Origin: Tannerella sp.
GTDB lineage: Bacteria; Bacteroidota; Bacteroidia; Bacteroidales; Tannerellaceae
DNA: 12,115 bases
Direction of reading: 5' to 3'
Assembly: GCA_031269635.1 (NCBI GenBank)
Contig: JAISYY010000018.1
Location: forward strand, 1-12,115
Part shown: piece by piece, positions 1 to 7,544 of the stretch
How positions within the stretch are numbered: the stretch's first letter is position 1
Layout: each line of letters opens with the position of its first letter
The notes under the pieces: model-generated
Databases searched by the model: none
What the model saw: only the letters and a program-made list of their open reading frames with translations
What the model was told of the DNA's origin: nothing
Position numbers and translations under genes: made by a program

Positions 1-1
1 C

Positions 2-934
2 GGCAAGTTTAAAATCATGCAGGTAACGGATACGCATATCGTCTATGATCCGGCGGGAGAGGGTTTGGCCAACTCCCAAATGACGGTGGATATGCTGCGC
101 CAGACGCTGGATGCCGAAAAACCGGATCTGGTGATCTTTACCGGCGACATCGTCACCGGCAAGTCGTATCAGCCCGGTTTCGAGTTTGTCGTAGAACCGG
201 TCGTCACCCGTAAAATCCCCTGGGTGGCCCTGTTTGGGAATCACGACGCCGAACAGGACCTGTCCTACGAACAAATGGCCAACCTGATTCAATCCTGGCC
301 GTACAATGCGGGCAAGATGAAAAAAATCAGGAATGTATCCGGCTATGGGAACTTCGTCATCGAAGTGAAGAATCAAAACGGGAAAAAGACGGGCGCACTG
401 CTGTATTGCCTCGATTCGCACCAGTACAGTACGCTGAAGCCTGTTGTCGACGGCTATGGCTGGTTTGCGGCAGACCAGGTGGATTGGTACCGGAAACAGA
501 GTGAAAAATATACCTCCGCCAATCAGGGAATGCCGTTGCCGGCGCTGGCCTTTTTCCATATTCCGCTGCCGGAATACCGTGCAGTCTATAATGAACAGGG
601 ACATCAAATGATCGGCGCACAGTCGGAAGCGGCCTGCTCGCCGGATATCAACACCGGCATGTTTGCCACCATGCTCGAAAAGGGCGACGTGATGGGAACG
701 TTTGTCGGACATGATCACGTGAACGACTACATCTTCAATTACTACGGCATCGCGCTGACATACGGCCGTTTCTCCGGTAGCAGAAACACCTACGGCGACA
801 TGAAGAACGGTGTCCGGATCATCGAATTGACCGAGGGCCAGCAGCGTTTCGACACATGGATCCGTTTAGACGATGAAATCGTGATCAACCGGGTGACATT
901 CCCCGACGACTTGCCTTGGCGTCAGAAGAAATAA
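2..934 (+). CDS. Calcineurin-like metallophosphatase, 5' end missing
   Basis: This is a metallophosphoesterase of the calcineurin-like/purple acid phosphatase superfamily, cut by the left edge. The first ATG in frame is at 17, but the frame is open from base 2 and encodes GKFKI before it, a usual lead-in to the first metal motif, so the true start lies outside the window. Counting from the ATG at 17, the metal-site motifs appear in order: TDTH (4-7), GD (43-44), GNHD (74-77), the histidine of FFHIP (H181) and GHDH (231-234). This complete set supports a two-metal phosphatase. The substrate cannot be told; relatives include Dcr2-like enzymes and secreted phosphatases. Any signal peptide would be in the missing part. 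It is the only confident + strand gene here and converges with ispF. Confidence 0.9.
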   Translation, partial: GKFKIMQVTDTHIVYDPAGEGLANSQMTVDMLRQTLDAEKPDLVIFTGDIVTGKSYQPGFEFVVEPVVTRKIPWVALFGNHDAEQDLSYEQMANLIQSWPYNAGKMKKIRNVSGYGNFVIEVKNQNGKKTGALLYCLDSHQYSTLKPVVDGYGWFAADQVDWYRKQSEKYTSANQGMPLPALAFFHIPLPEYRAVYNEQGHQMIGAQSEAACSPDINTGMFATMLEKGDVMGTFVGHDHVNDYIFNYYGIALTYGRFSGSRNTYGDMKNGVRIIELTEGQQRFDTWIRLDDEIVINRVTFPDDLPWRQKK

Positions 935-972
935 GAGACTGTGCACGGCATGGTTTGCTGCAATGCTGCTGT

Positions 973-997
973 ATCTACTTAAATTTCCCAAGTAGAT
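973..997 (+). terminator. Candidate terminator between phosphatase and ispF
   Basis: A perfect 8-bp stem (ATCTACTT at 973-980, AAGTAGAT at 990-997) encloses a 9-nt loop and is followed by a pyrimidine-rich run (TTACTTCTCCTTT). It lies 38 nt after the phosphatase stop, between two convergent genes, which suits a terminator for the + strand gene. The stem is AT-rich and the T-run is interrupted, so termination may be weak. Confidence 0.45.
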
Positions 998-1045
998 TTA
1001 CTTCTCCTTTCCGTCGCCGCGACCTTAGTATCTTTACGAAGCGCA

Positions 1046-1070
1046 CGCCGCCGTCATCTTTGCGGCGGCG
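1046..1070 (-). other. GC-rich hairpin across the ispF stop codon
   Basis: CGCCGCCG (1046-1053) pairs perfectly with CGGCGGCG (1063-1070) around a 9-nt loop. The ispF stop codon (minus-strand TGA, 1054-1056) lies inside the loop. No T-run follows on the minus strand, so this is not a classical intrinsic terminator. It could stabilise the 3' end of the mRNA or help end the long minus-strand transcript. Confidence 0.5.
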
Positions 1071-1563
1071 CAGCCGGAAGCAATCCGGACGTCATTTCCG
1101 TTATTAAAACAACAGCATAAGCGGCGATTCCTTCGCGGCGTCCCGTGAAACCGAGTTTTTCCGTTGTGGTGGCTTTTATGGATATGTCGTTAACCGGGAC
1201 GTTCATTACTTCCGCCAGCGTCTTCTGCATTTCGGGGATATACGGATTCAGCCGGGGTTGCTCGGCCACGATTGTTGCGTCGATGTTTCCCGGTTCATAC
1301 CCTGCTTTGCGCAGTAGATACATGGTTTCGCGCAATAGGATTTTGCTGTCGATATTCTCATAGATTTCGGACGTGTCGGGGAAGTGATAGCCGATGTCGC
1401 GCATGTTTGCTGCGCCGAGCAGTGCGTCGCAAACGGCGTGGATAAGTACATCCGCATCGCTGTGCCCCGCAAGTCCCCAAGGGTGATCGATGCGGACGCC
1501 CCCGATCCACAATTCGCGGCCTTCGGCCAGGGCGTGTACGTCATATCCGAATCCGATGCGCAT
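1054..1563 (-). CDS. ispF: 2-C-methyl-D-erythritol 2,4-cyclodiphosphate synthase
   Basis: IspF converts CDP-methylerythritol 2-phosphate to methylerythritol 2,4-cyclodiphosphate with release of CMP, in the non-mevalonate isoprenoid pathway in the cytoplasm. The 169-residue protein shows the family's metal ligands D8, H10 (GYDVH) and H42 (SDADVLIHA), the segment DALLGAANMRDIGYHFPDT, and the C-terminal signature ATTTEKLGFTGRREGIAA. It is about 10 residues longer than the E. coli enzyme because of a Pro/Ala-rich tail whose codons form the 5' arm of a GC-rich hairpin. It starts 3 nt after the porV stop, so it is probably translated from the same message and is the last gene of the minus-strand series. 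Isoprenoid supply has no direct link to T9SS; the adjacency looks like inherited gene order. Confidence 0.97.
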   Translation of the reverse strand: MRIGFGYDVHALAEGRELWIGGVRIDHPWGLAGHSDADVLIHAVCDALLGAANMRDIGYHFPDTSEIYENIDSKILLRETMYLLRKAGYEPGNIDATIVAEQPRLNPYIPEMQKTLAEVMNVPVNDISIKATTTEKLGFTGRREGIAAYAVVLITEMTSGLLPAAPPQR

Positions 1564-1566
1564 TTT

Positions 1567-2742
1567 TTACTCAAATAAGCCTTTCAGCCCGTCCATATCG
1601 AACGAGAGTGTGAAACGGAGCGTCTGGTCGAGAGGGTTGCTTTGTACGGTACTTATCAGGTATGCGGCGTCAAGCTGGAACACGTTCATTTTGAAACCTG
1701 CCCCGGCAGATAGATACTGGCGGTTACCTTTCATCTGGTTTTCATAGAAATATCCGGCGCGAACGAAAAACTGACTGTTATAATTGTATTCGGCGGCGAC
1801 GGAGACGTTCACTTCTTTCAACTCTTCGTTGAAACCGCCGGGTGCATCGCTGAACGACTTGACCATACCTTTGACAAAATTCATATTGTTATACTCGTCG
1901 TAACGTTTGTCGTAATCTTCGTCTGCTTCGTCATCACCCCTTACCGGTTTGGACGGAACGAGATATTTGTTCAGATCCGCATAAATACCCAGCTGGTTAT
2001 ATTCATCCAGCGGTATAAGCAGACCGGTACCCAATCGCAGGTTGGTGGGGAGGAACTGGTTTGTCGTCCCGCCGTCATACGAAATTTTATTTCCCATGTT
2101 GGAAATATTGAATCCGCCGCTCCACAAACATTCGTTATCTCCCATGACAATGTATCTTTCCCCGTATCCGCTTATATCCGCCGCAACCGCATTGCCGGGC
2201 CGCAGTTCGTAATTGACGTCGGCGCCCATGTCGGAGCGTATGTAGCGCATGGCGACGCCAAGCGAGAAGCCTTCCGACAGTTTGATACTGTAGCTCACGT
2301 CTAAAGCCATTTCATAAGGATTAAGATCCAAATACTTATTTCCTCCGATGTCGGTGACCGGTACTTCTCCGAGCGAGAAATAACGAAGTGAAGCGCCGAG
2401 CGCATGCTGGTTGTATTGTCCCAATTTGTAATAACCTGAAAGATAAGCCAACGCCACATCCTGTACAATTTTTCGCATCCACGGCGTATACGAAAGTCCT
2501 ACGCCGGCCTTACTCTCTATAAATGCATATTTGGAAGGATTCCAGTATTGGGATGATATATCGGGCAAGGTGGCTGCGCCATTATCACCCATACCGCCGC
2601 CACGCGCATCCGGGGCAATTGAAAGGGATGGAACCGCCGTATTAAGAGGACTGAATTTGTTTTTCTCATCATCTTCTGCTCGCGCAATAACTGATGAAAC
2701 AATACCTGTGATTATCAACAGACTGAATTTCAATAATTTCAT
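1567..2742 (-). CDS. porV: T9SS outer-membrane shuttle protein PorV (LptO)
   Basis: PorV is an outer-membrane beta-barrel of the type IX secretion system. In P. gingivalis it binds cargo leaving the translocon and delivers it to the PorU sortase for C-terminal cleavage and attachment to the surface glycolipid. The 391-residue protein starts with a signal peptide (about 1-22, with an AxA site before EDD), followed by the PorV/PorQ-type opening with a Gly-rich turn (DARGGGMGDNGAA) and an NPSK motif. The rest is alternating barrel-like strands, ending in Phe-rich strands (RFTLSFDMDG). Its length agrees with the P. gingivalis protein as I recall it. It lies 57 nt downstream of porU, its functional partner. 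PorQ has the same fold, but the adjacency to porU and the opening sequence favour PorV. Confidence 0.95.
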   Translation of the reverse strand: MKLLKFSLLIITGIVSSVIARAEDDEKNKFSPLNTAVPSLSIAPDARGGGMGDNGAATLPDISSQYWNPSKYAFIESKAGVGLSYTPWMRKIVQDVALAYLSGYYKLGQYNQHALGASLRYFSLGEVPVTDIGGNKYLDLNPYEMALDVSYSIKLSEGFSLGVAMRYIRSDMGADVNYELRPGNAVAADISGYGERYIVMGDNECLWSGGFNISNMGNKISYDGGTTNQFLPTNLRLGTGLLIPLDEYNQLGIYADLNKYLVPSKPVRGDDEADEDYDKRYDEYNNMNFVKGMVKSFSDAPGGFNEELKEVNVSVAAEYNYNSQFFVRAGYFYENQMKGNRQYLSAGAGFKMNVFQLDAAYLISTVQSNPLDQTLRFTLSFDMDGLKGLFE

Positions 2743-2799
2743 ACTTTTTATTAGAACGTTTTTTTAATTACATGTTATATAAACTCTTTTTTTATATCT

Positions 2800-5700
2800 T
2801 TATTGTGCAAGTATAATTAATTTCTTTGTTTCCGAGACTTCATGCAACTTATCACTGCTTATTATTGCGCGATATACGTAGATGCCCGGTTGCAGCCGTA
2901 CGCCCATACCGTCCGTAAGATTCCATTTTATTTTATACGAATCAAACATGTCCGAAGCGCCTCTTTCTTCATACTTCCATTGCAGCTGCCCGGACAGGTT
3001 GAATACTTGGATTTGCACATTAATCAGCGATTCGGGAAGATCGTGCGAGATGAAGAAATGCACATAATCGCTTGTCGGCGACGGCCCCGCAGTCAAGTTG
3101 ATAATCGACGGTTTATAGTTGTCTACCACAACAAAACCGAACGTTTTAACGCTGGAATTGTTATAACGGTCCCAAACTTTGAACTCTCCGGTATGTTTAC
3201 CGGCTTCGAGTCCGGGAATCGGGAATTTCACGATGCTTTCGTCCGCATCTCCTTCCAGATATGTCCCGTAGTAGCTATTCAGCACATAGCTCGTTGACGG
3301 ATTGTTGTCAATAGTAAGCATTATGTCATGCCCTATGCTGCTACCCCCTACGTTTATACCGCTTTCGTCCCGTACGATCGCGACAAACAGTGGTGTTTCG
3401 TTCACCGTATTCCCGTCCCTGAATCCGGAAGTATTGAGATACATCGCCCGGATTTCCGGCCCCGTAGAGTCTTCGTCCGTCACATCAGCCGTTCCTCCTA
3501 CGGTGAAATTTTTGAAGACGCCGTTAGCTTCCATTTCATTGTCTTCATTCACGGCATAGAGGGAAATTTTCCCGTTTTGGTAGGAATAAGAAATATCTTT
3601 AGGAACGGTAAATGTAAATGAAAATTCACCGTTACGTACGGAATCATTCCCGATATGTATGATGTTGGGGTAATCCGAATAGGTGAATTTTATGCCCGTA
3701 CCATTGTTATCCAGCGTCGTGATCTGATCCTGGCTGTCAAAAACGGAAACAGACATTGGTCCGTTGAAATGGTTTGCCGGCATACCGTCCGGGGCATTTA
3801 CCCGTCCTTTTACGATGACCTTTTCGAACGCCTTGAAGTTTACGGGTACGCCGGTAACAGGTTGTCCGCTTATTTCCGTTATCTCCAGGTTGTATTCATC
3901 GGGATAGGCAAGCGTTAATGCCGGGTCTCCGAGCAAGGTAAAACTCATTATTCTTTTGTTCAGATCAAAGCCATTCGTGCTTTTGAACGTATTTTTTGAA
4001 TTTTTCATCACATCGCCGAGCGTCTGATGACGTCCGTCTTTTTTCTCGAACAGGTTTGTCAGGAATAATTTGTTTATCTTCAGGTTAGCATCGCTGTATG
4101 CGACACGCGCCGTTGTATATAGGGCGATACCTCCGCTTCTCCTGTTAAGAAGGACATCTTCACCGGCGGAAACGGCGATGGCGTCAAATGGTGCAAAATC
4201 GCAGGATGCCGTTATCCAGAGCGGGAGATTCGGGTAGGTCGCATTGTTTATGTCCGCCTGTGTCATTACCTTTTCTTCCGCCCACGAGTCGGCGTCTCCG
4301 TGTCCGGTGTAGTTAATCAGTAATACCCCTTCTTTCAGTTCCTTTTGAATATTCGTGCGGATATCGGGATAGGTCGGTTTTCCTCCCGAATTACTTTTTT
4401 TGAATGTATCGAAGAACAGTTTTCTGGAAACATACACGGGATGAGATTCTTCCATGTACTGGGTCAGCGTATAGGATTCTTTCATGTGGTCTGTTTTGTG
4501 ATTATCGGCGCTATTTCCGTCATCTGCAATAAAGCACAGTTTATTTTTCCAGGGGCCGCAATTTGAGTTTTCGATATATGAAATCACTTTATCCACAATG
4601 TCTTTTGCCTGTGTGACCGTGATGACCGGAAAACGCCCTACACCCAGGCACAGCGAAGATTCAATCGGGTTAGCGCCTTCATGATCAAGCAGGAATCCGA
4701 AATAATCATCGGATACGTATGAGCTTTCCCCGATAGATTCGACGGACTGGTAAGTGACGATATAATTATCGGACGAATTGGCCCATATACTGGTAAGTTT
4801 CCGGTTGTCGAAACGACCGTCGCCGAACAGTAACAAATATTTAGGCGCATCGCTGACGGACGTTTTGCGGTCGTAAAACATTTTCATGAAGCGGCGGATA
4901 GCCGTTGCTTCCTGTCCACCGCTTGAGAACTCGTTATATACCTGTTCGGGTGTTACGACGGCGACCGTAAGGCGGTCGTGCGAACGGTGAACGTCCGCTA
5001 ATCTTTCGGCTTCCGACGCGAATATTCTCGGAGCCAGTATGATCATGTCCGTTTGTTCCATGCCGTGCAGGTTTTGCGGCGCTACGTCACCGGCTATATC
5101 CGGTACCGGCAGATTTTTGTCCGATACGTCAACCATTACAAATTCACGCATATTCCCTGCCGGTATTGAAAATGACAGATCCGTTCCATTCCGTTCCGTT
5201 TCAATTTTCCGCATCGGGAATCCTTCCGTCACATCAAAAACAGTCATATCGGATGAAGCGTTTTTTATCTGGAAGCATGAAGCCCGGTTTGCGGATTCGA
5301 TGCTGCGGAAAAACGTATAGGGGCCGTAAGGTTGCAGCCTGCGTTTCATCTGCAGGCGTATATAGTCCAGGTGACTTGTCTGCTGCCCCATGCTGAATGA
5401 GATGTTCACCGTCGTATTTTCATTTTTTTCCCCTGTCCATGCCACTTCCTGTGAAGCGCTTAGGGCTGCGGTGTAAGAACTTGTGCTTTGATTGATGGTA
5501 GCGTTTGCAAGTTTGACGCCGTCGGCGCTCATTGTCACGGTGCCTGTTCCCGATTTGATTTTTGCCACAAAACGGTAGGCCATCTTCCCGTCGCCGTCCG
5601 TAATTCCGGGAATCGAAAACGGGAAATCCCGGGATGTATTCCTGTCAAAACTCTCTCCGAAGAGGTCGCGCCCGGAATAGGGGCGTCCGGGAGTAGTGAC

Positions 5701-6213
5701 TGATACCTGTTCCTGTTCGTGAAGCATGTAATCGTCGTAGGTATCTATATTGACCGGCTCACTGCCTTCCGAAGGGATAGAGACGGCTTCGTTTGTTTCC
5801 GTGGCATCGGTAACGAAATAATATCCGAGCGTAGCATATACATTATTTTCATGATAGAAACTTTTGTTGCCGGAATCATACGTCCATTTTACCGTCCCTT
5901 TCCCGTAAAAAAGCAGGTAATCGTTACCTCTCCATACGGCTACGGAGGGGACGTCGTCAATATATTCCCCTTTTGAGAAATCTTCTTCAACAGGCCACCC
6001 GCCGTAACCATGAATGGAAACCTTCGCCGGATCCGCAAATCCCATTTTTTTCAGATCCGAGTATGTCAGTTTGTAAATACCTGTTTCTTTAACGCTTATT
6101 TTCACCCATTTACCTTCCGACAAGGCCGACTTTGCCGCATAACGGGATGCATCGGCGTGGGCAAGAGCCGCCGCCGCGATGCATAACAGTAATATGTATA
6201 ATATCCTTCGCAT
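2800..6213 (-). CDS. porU: T9SS C-terminal signal peptidase/sortase PorU
   Basis: PorU is the cell-surface cysteine protease of T9SS. It removes the C-terminal domain (CTD) signal of cargo and joins the new C terminus to a surface glycolipid. I start it at 6213, giving 1137 residues: this Met directly precedes a signal peptide (MRRILYILLLCIAAAALAHA) and has an A/G-rich stretch (AAGAAAAGAG) upstream, whereas the in-frame ATG at 6273 adds 20 polar residues and overlaps the preceding gene. The gingipain-type (C25) domain spans about 388-770, with the likely catalytic His638 (INYTGHGD) and Cys671 (WITASCDF). Counted from 6273 these are 658 and 691, close to the reported Cys690 of P. gingivalis PorU. 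Residues about 1032-1137 resemble a T9SS CTD, with GPSPTSDYV, QVFNLSGQ, PGIYVYR and KKLIIL. FAH lies upstream and porV downstream. Confidence 0.96.
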   Translation of the reverse strand: MRRILYILLLCIAAAALAHADASRYAAKSALSEGKWVKISVKETGIYKLTYSDLKKMGFADPAKVSIHGYGGWPVEEDFSKGEYIDDVPSVAVWRGNDYLLFYGKGTVKWTYDSGNKSFYHENNVYATLGYYFVTDATETNEAVSIPSEGSEPVNIDTYDDYMLHEQEQVSVTTPGRPYSGRDLFGESFDRNTSRDFPFSIPGITDGDGKMAYRFVAKIKSGTGTVTMSADGVKLANATINQSTSSYTAALSASQEVAWTGEKNENTTVNISFSMGQQTSHLDYIRLQMKRRLQPYGPYTFFRSIESANRASCFQIKNASSDMTVFDVTEGFPMRKIETERNGTDLSFSIPAGNMREFVMVDVSDKNLPVPDIAGDVAPQNLHGMEQTDMIILAPRIFASEAERLADVHRSHDRLTVAVVTPEQVYNEFSSGGQEATAIRRFMKMFYDRKTSVSDAPKYLLLFGDGRFDNRKLTSIWANSSDNYIVTYQSVESIGESSYVSDDYFGFLLDHEGANPIESSLCLGVGRFPVITVTQAKDIVDKVISYIENSNCGPWKNKLCFIADDGNSADNHKTDHMKESYTLTQYMEESHPVYVSRKLFFDTFKKSNSGGKPTYPDIRTNIQKELKEGVLLINYTGHGDADSWAEEKVMTQADINNATYPNLPLWITASCDFAPFDAIAVSAGEDVLLNRRSGGIALYTTARVAYSDANLKINKLFLTNLFEKKDGRHQTLGDVMKNSKNTFKSTNGFDLNKRIMSFTLLGDPALTLAYPDEYNLEITEISGQPVTGVPVNFKAFEKVIVKGRVNAPDGMPANHFNGPMSVSVFDSQDQITTLDNNGTGIKFTYSDYPNIIHIGNDSVRNGEFSFTFTVPKDISYSYQNGKISLYAVNEDNEMEANGVFKNFTVGGTADVTDEDSTGPEIRAMYLNTSGFRDGNTVNETPLFVAIVRDESGINVGGSSIGHDIMLTIDNNPSTSYVLNSYYGTYLEGDADESIVKFPIPGLEAGKHTGEFKVWDRYNNSSVKTFGFVVVDNYKPSIINLTAGPSPTSDYVHFFISHDLPESLINVQIQVFNLSGQLQWKYEERGASDMFDSYKIKWNLTDGMGVRLQPGIYVYRAIISSDKLHEVSETKKLIILAQ

Positions 6214-6262
6214 ACAAAAACTCTTTTCTTTCGATTCGCGCCGGAACATGCCGGAAGATGTT

Positions 6263-6877
6263 TCAACGCACATAAAAATCCAATAATTTGCGGTTCCCGA
6301 TAAATCCCTGCAAATGATTCCCTATATTTACCGTTCCCACTCCGGCGGGCGTTCCCGTGTATATAAGATCACCGGTCTTCAATGTAAAAAAACGGCTTGC
6401 ATAGGCAATTATTTTATCTGCCGGAAAAAGCATGTCCGCCGTATTTCCTTCCTGCACCATTTTTTCGTCGATCTCAAGATGAAAGTTCAGGTTCCGGATG
6501 TCGCCGGCTTCGTTCAGGGGGATAAAATCGCCCGTTACGGCAGATCCGTCAAATCCTTTGCTTATGTCCCAGGGCAACCCTTTCTCCCGCAAGTCCGTCT
6601 GCAAATCGCGTGCCGTAAAATCTATTCCGACCGTAACTTCATCATAATAGCGATGAGCAAATTGTTCCGCAATGTTTTTACCGATTCGGTTAATTTTTAT
6701 GACAACCTCCGTTTCGTAATGAATATCCGGCGAAAAATCGGGTATGAAAAAAGGTTTTCCATCCTTTAGCAACGCCGAGTCGGGTTTCGTAAAAATAACC
6801 GGTTCCGGTAATAATAACGGATTATGCATCTCTTTATTGTGATTTGCATAATTCATTCCTGCGGCAATGATTTTCAT
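6263..6877 (-). CDS. Fumarylacetoacetate hydrolase (FAH) family protein
   Basis: This is a single-domain FAH-superfamily protein of 204 residues, a fold used by metal-dependent C-C bond hydrolases, decarboxylases and isomerases acting on acylpyruvate-like substrates. The family opening appears as GMNYANHNKEM (7-17). The acidic metal ligands are probably E55 and E57 (YETEVV) and D86 (GIDFTARD), followed by K107 (DISKGFDGS) and the late motif TGTPAGVG. The metal-site pattern is intact, so it is probably active, but the substrate cannot be inferred: the family includes FAHD1-like acylpyruvases and aromatic-degradation enzymes, and no catabolic genes lie nearby. It begins 7 nt after rex and ends 49 nt before the preferred porU start. 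I recall a FAH-family gene at the same place beside porU in P. gingivalis. Confidence 0.93.
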   Translation of the reverse strand: MKIIAAGMNYANHNKEMHNPLLLPEPVIFTKPDSALLKDGKPFFIPDFSPDIHYETEVVIKINRIGKNIAEQFAHRYYDEVTVGIDFTARDLQTDLREKGLPWDISKGFDGSAVTGDFIPLNEAGDIRNLNFHLEIDEKMVQEGNTADMLFPADKIIAYASRFFTLKTGDLIYTGTPAGVGTVNIGNHLQGFIGNRKLLDFYVR

Positions 6878-6884
6878 TTTCCGT

Positions 6885-7541
6885 TTAACTGTTGGAATTT
6901 TCGTTCATTCGATTGAACATAACGGCCAGGTGGGCATAAATGGAAGTGTTCTGGACGACAATGTTTTCAGGCACCCGTATCCGAAACGGGGTGAAATTCC
7001 ATAACGTTCTTATGCCGTTTGCTACAATAAAGTCGGTTGCCTCCTGTGCATTTTCCACAGGCACGGTGATAATGCCGATTGTCGCCCCGTGTTCTTTTTG
7101 TTTTTCGGGAAGCGTGCTCATCGGAAAAACGGGTATTCCGTCGATTTCTTTCCCGGTAACATCCTTGCGTATGTCGAATCCGGCAACGATCTCGACGCCA
7201 TACTGGTTAAGTCCCGAATCTCTCATAAGCGCAGCCCCAAGCTGCCCTACGCCGAACAGGAACGCTTTATGCCGTGACGTGAATCCCAGAAAATCGTCCA
7301 GTATATTGACCAGTGCATTGATTTCGTATCCTACGCGCGTTTTACCGGATATATTGACAAACGACAAATCTTTGGCGACCTGGCTTGCATCGACGTTGAT
7401 CTCTTTTGCAATCTGAGTGGACGACACGGCCGTGTCGCCTTTTCCCTTCAGCAATTTTACGTATGCCAGATACCAGGGCAACCGCCGGAGTACAGGTTCG
7501 GGGATTTTTCCATAATATTTCGAGTCGACACTTGTCATCAT
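6885..7541 (-). CDS. rex: Redox-sensing transcriptional repressor Rex
   Basis: Rex is a homodimeric repressor that leaves its operators when NADH rises, coupling fermentative and respiratory genes to NADH/NAD+. The 218-residue protein has an N-terminal winged helix (about 11-78): IPEPVLRRLPWYL, a recognition region SSTQIAKEINVDASQVAKDLS, and the wing SGKTRVGYEI. A Rossmann NAD(H)-binding domain follows with GVGQLG at 97-102 (GxGxxG), then a C-terminal swap helix (TSIYAHLAVMFNRM). The conserved segment WNFTPFRIRVP is present. Two consecutive Met codons begin the frame; the first is 3 nt after the acyltransferase stop, so both genes are probably on one transcript. FAH starts 7 nt downstream. 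Targets cannot be read from the window; self-regulation is possible through a dyad before the acyltransferase gene. Confidence 0.96.
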   Translation of the reverse strand: MMTSVDSKYYGKIPEPVLRRLPWYLAYVKLLKGKGDTAVSSTQIAKEINVDASQVAKDLSFVNISGKTRVGYEINALVNILDDFLGFTSRHKAFLFGVGQLGAALMRDSGLNQYGVEIVAGFDIRKDVTGKEIDGIPVFPMSTLPEKQKEHGATIGIITVPVENAQEATDFIVANGIRTLWNFTPFRIRVPENIVVQNTSIYAHLAVMFNRMNENSNS

Positions 7542-7544
7542 ATT

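Noticed and set aside
916..1107. 63-residue + strand open frame overlapping the phosphatase end and the ispF end
   Set aside because: It starts inside the phosphatase gene, runs through two hairpins and overlaps ispF on the other strand; its Arg/Ser-rich translation looks non-coding.
2842..3297. 151-residue + strand open frame opposite porU, and several others along porU
   Set aside because: They lie wholly antisense to a well-supported 1137-residue protein, share no family motifs, and are expected by chance opposite a long gene of this base composition.
6214..6273. Longer porU start at 6273
   Set aside because: It would put 20 polar residues before a clear signal peptide, lacks a ribosome-binding sequence, and overlaps FAH by 11 nt. 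The start at 6213 is better.
6314..6769. 151-residue + strand open frame opposite the FAH gene
   Set aside because: It is antisense to a gene with an intact family signature, and its translation has no recognisable domain.
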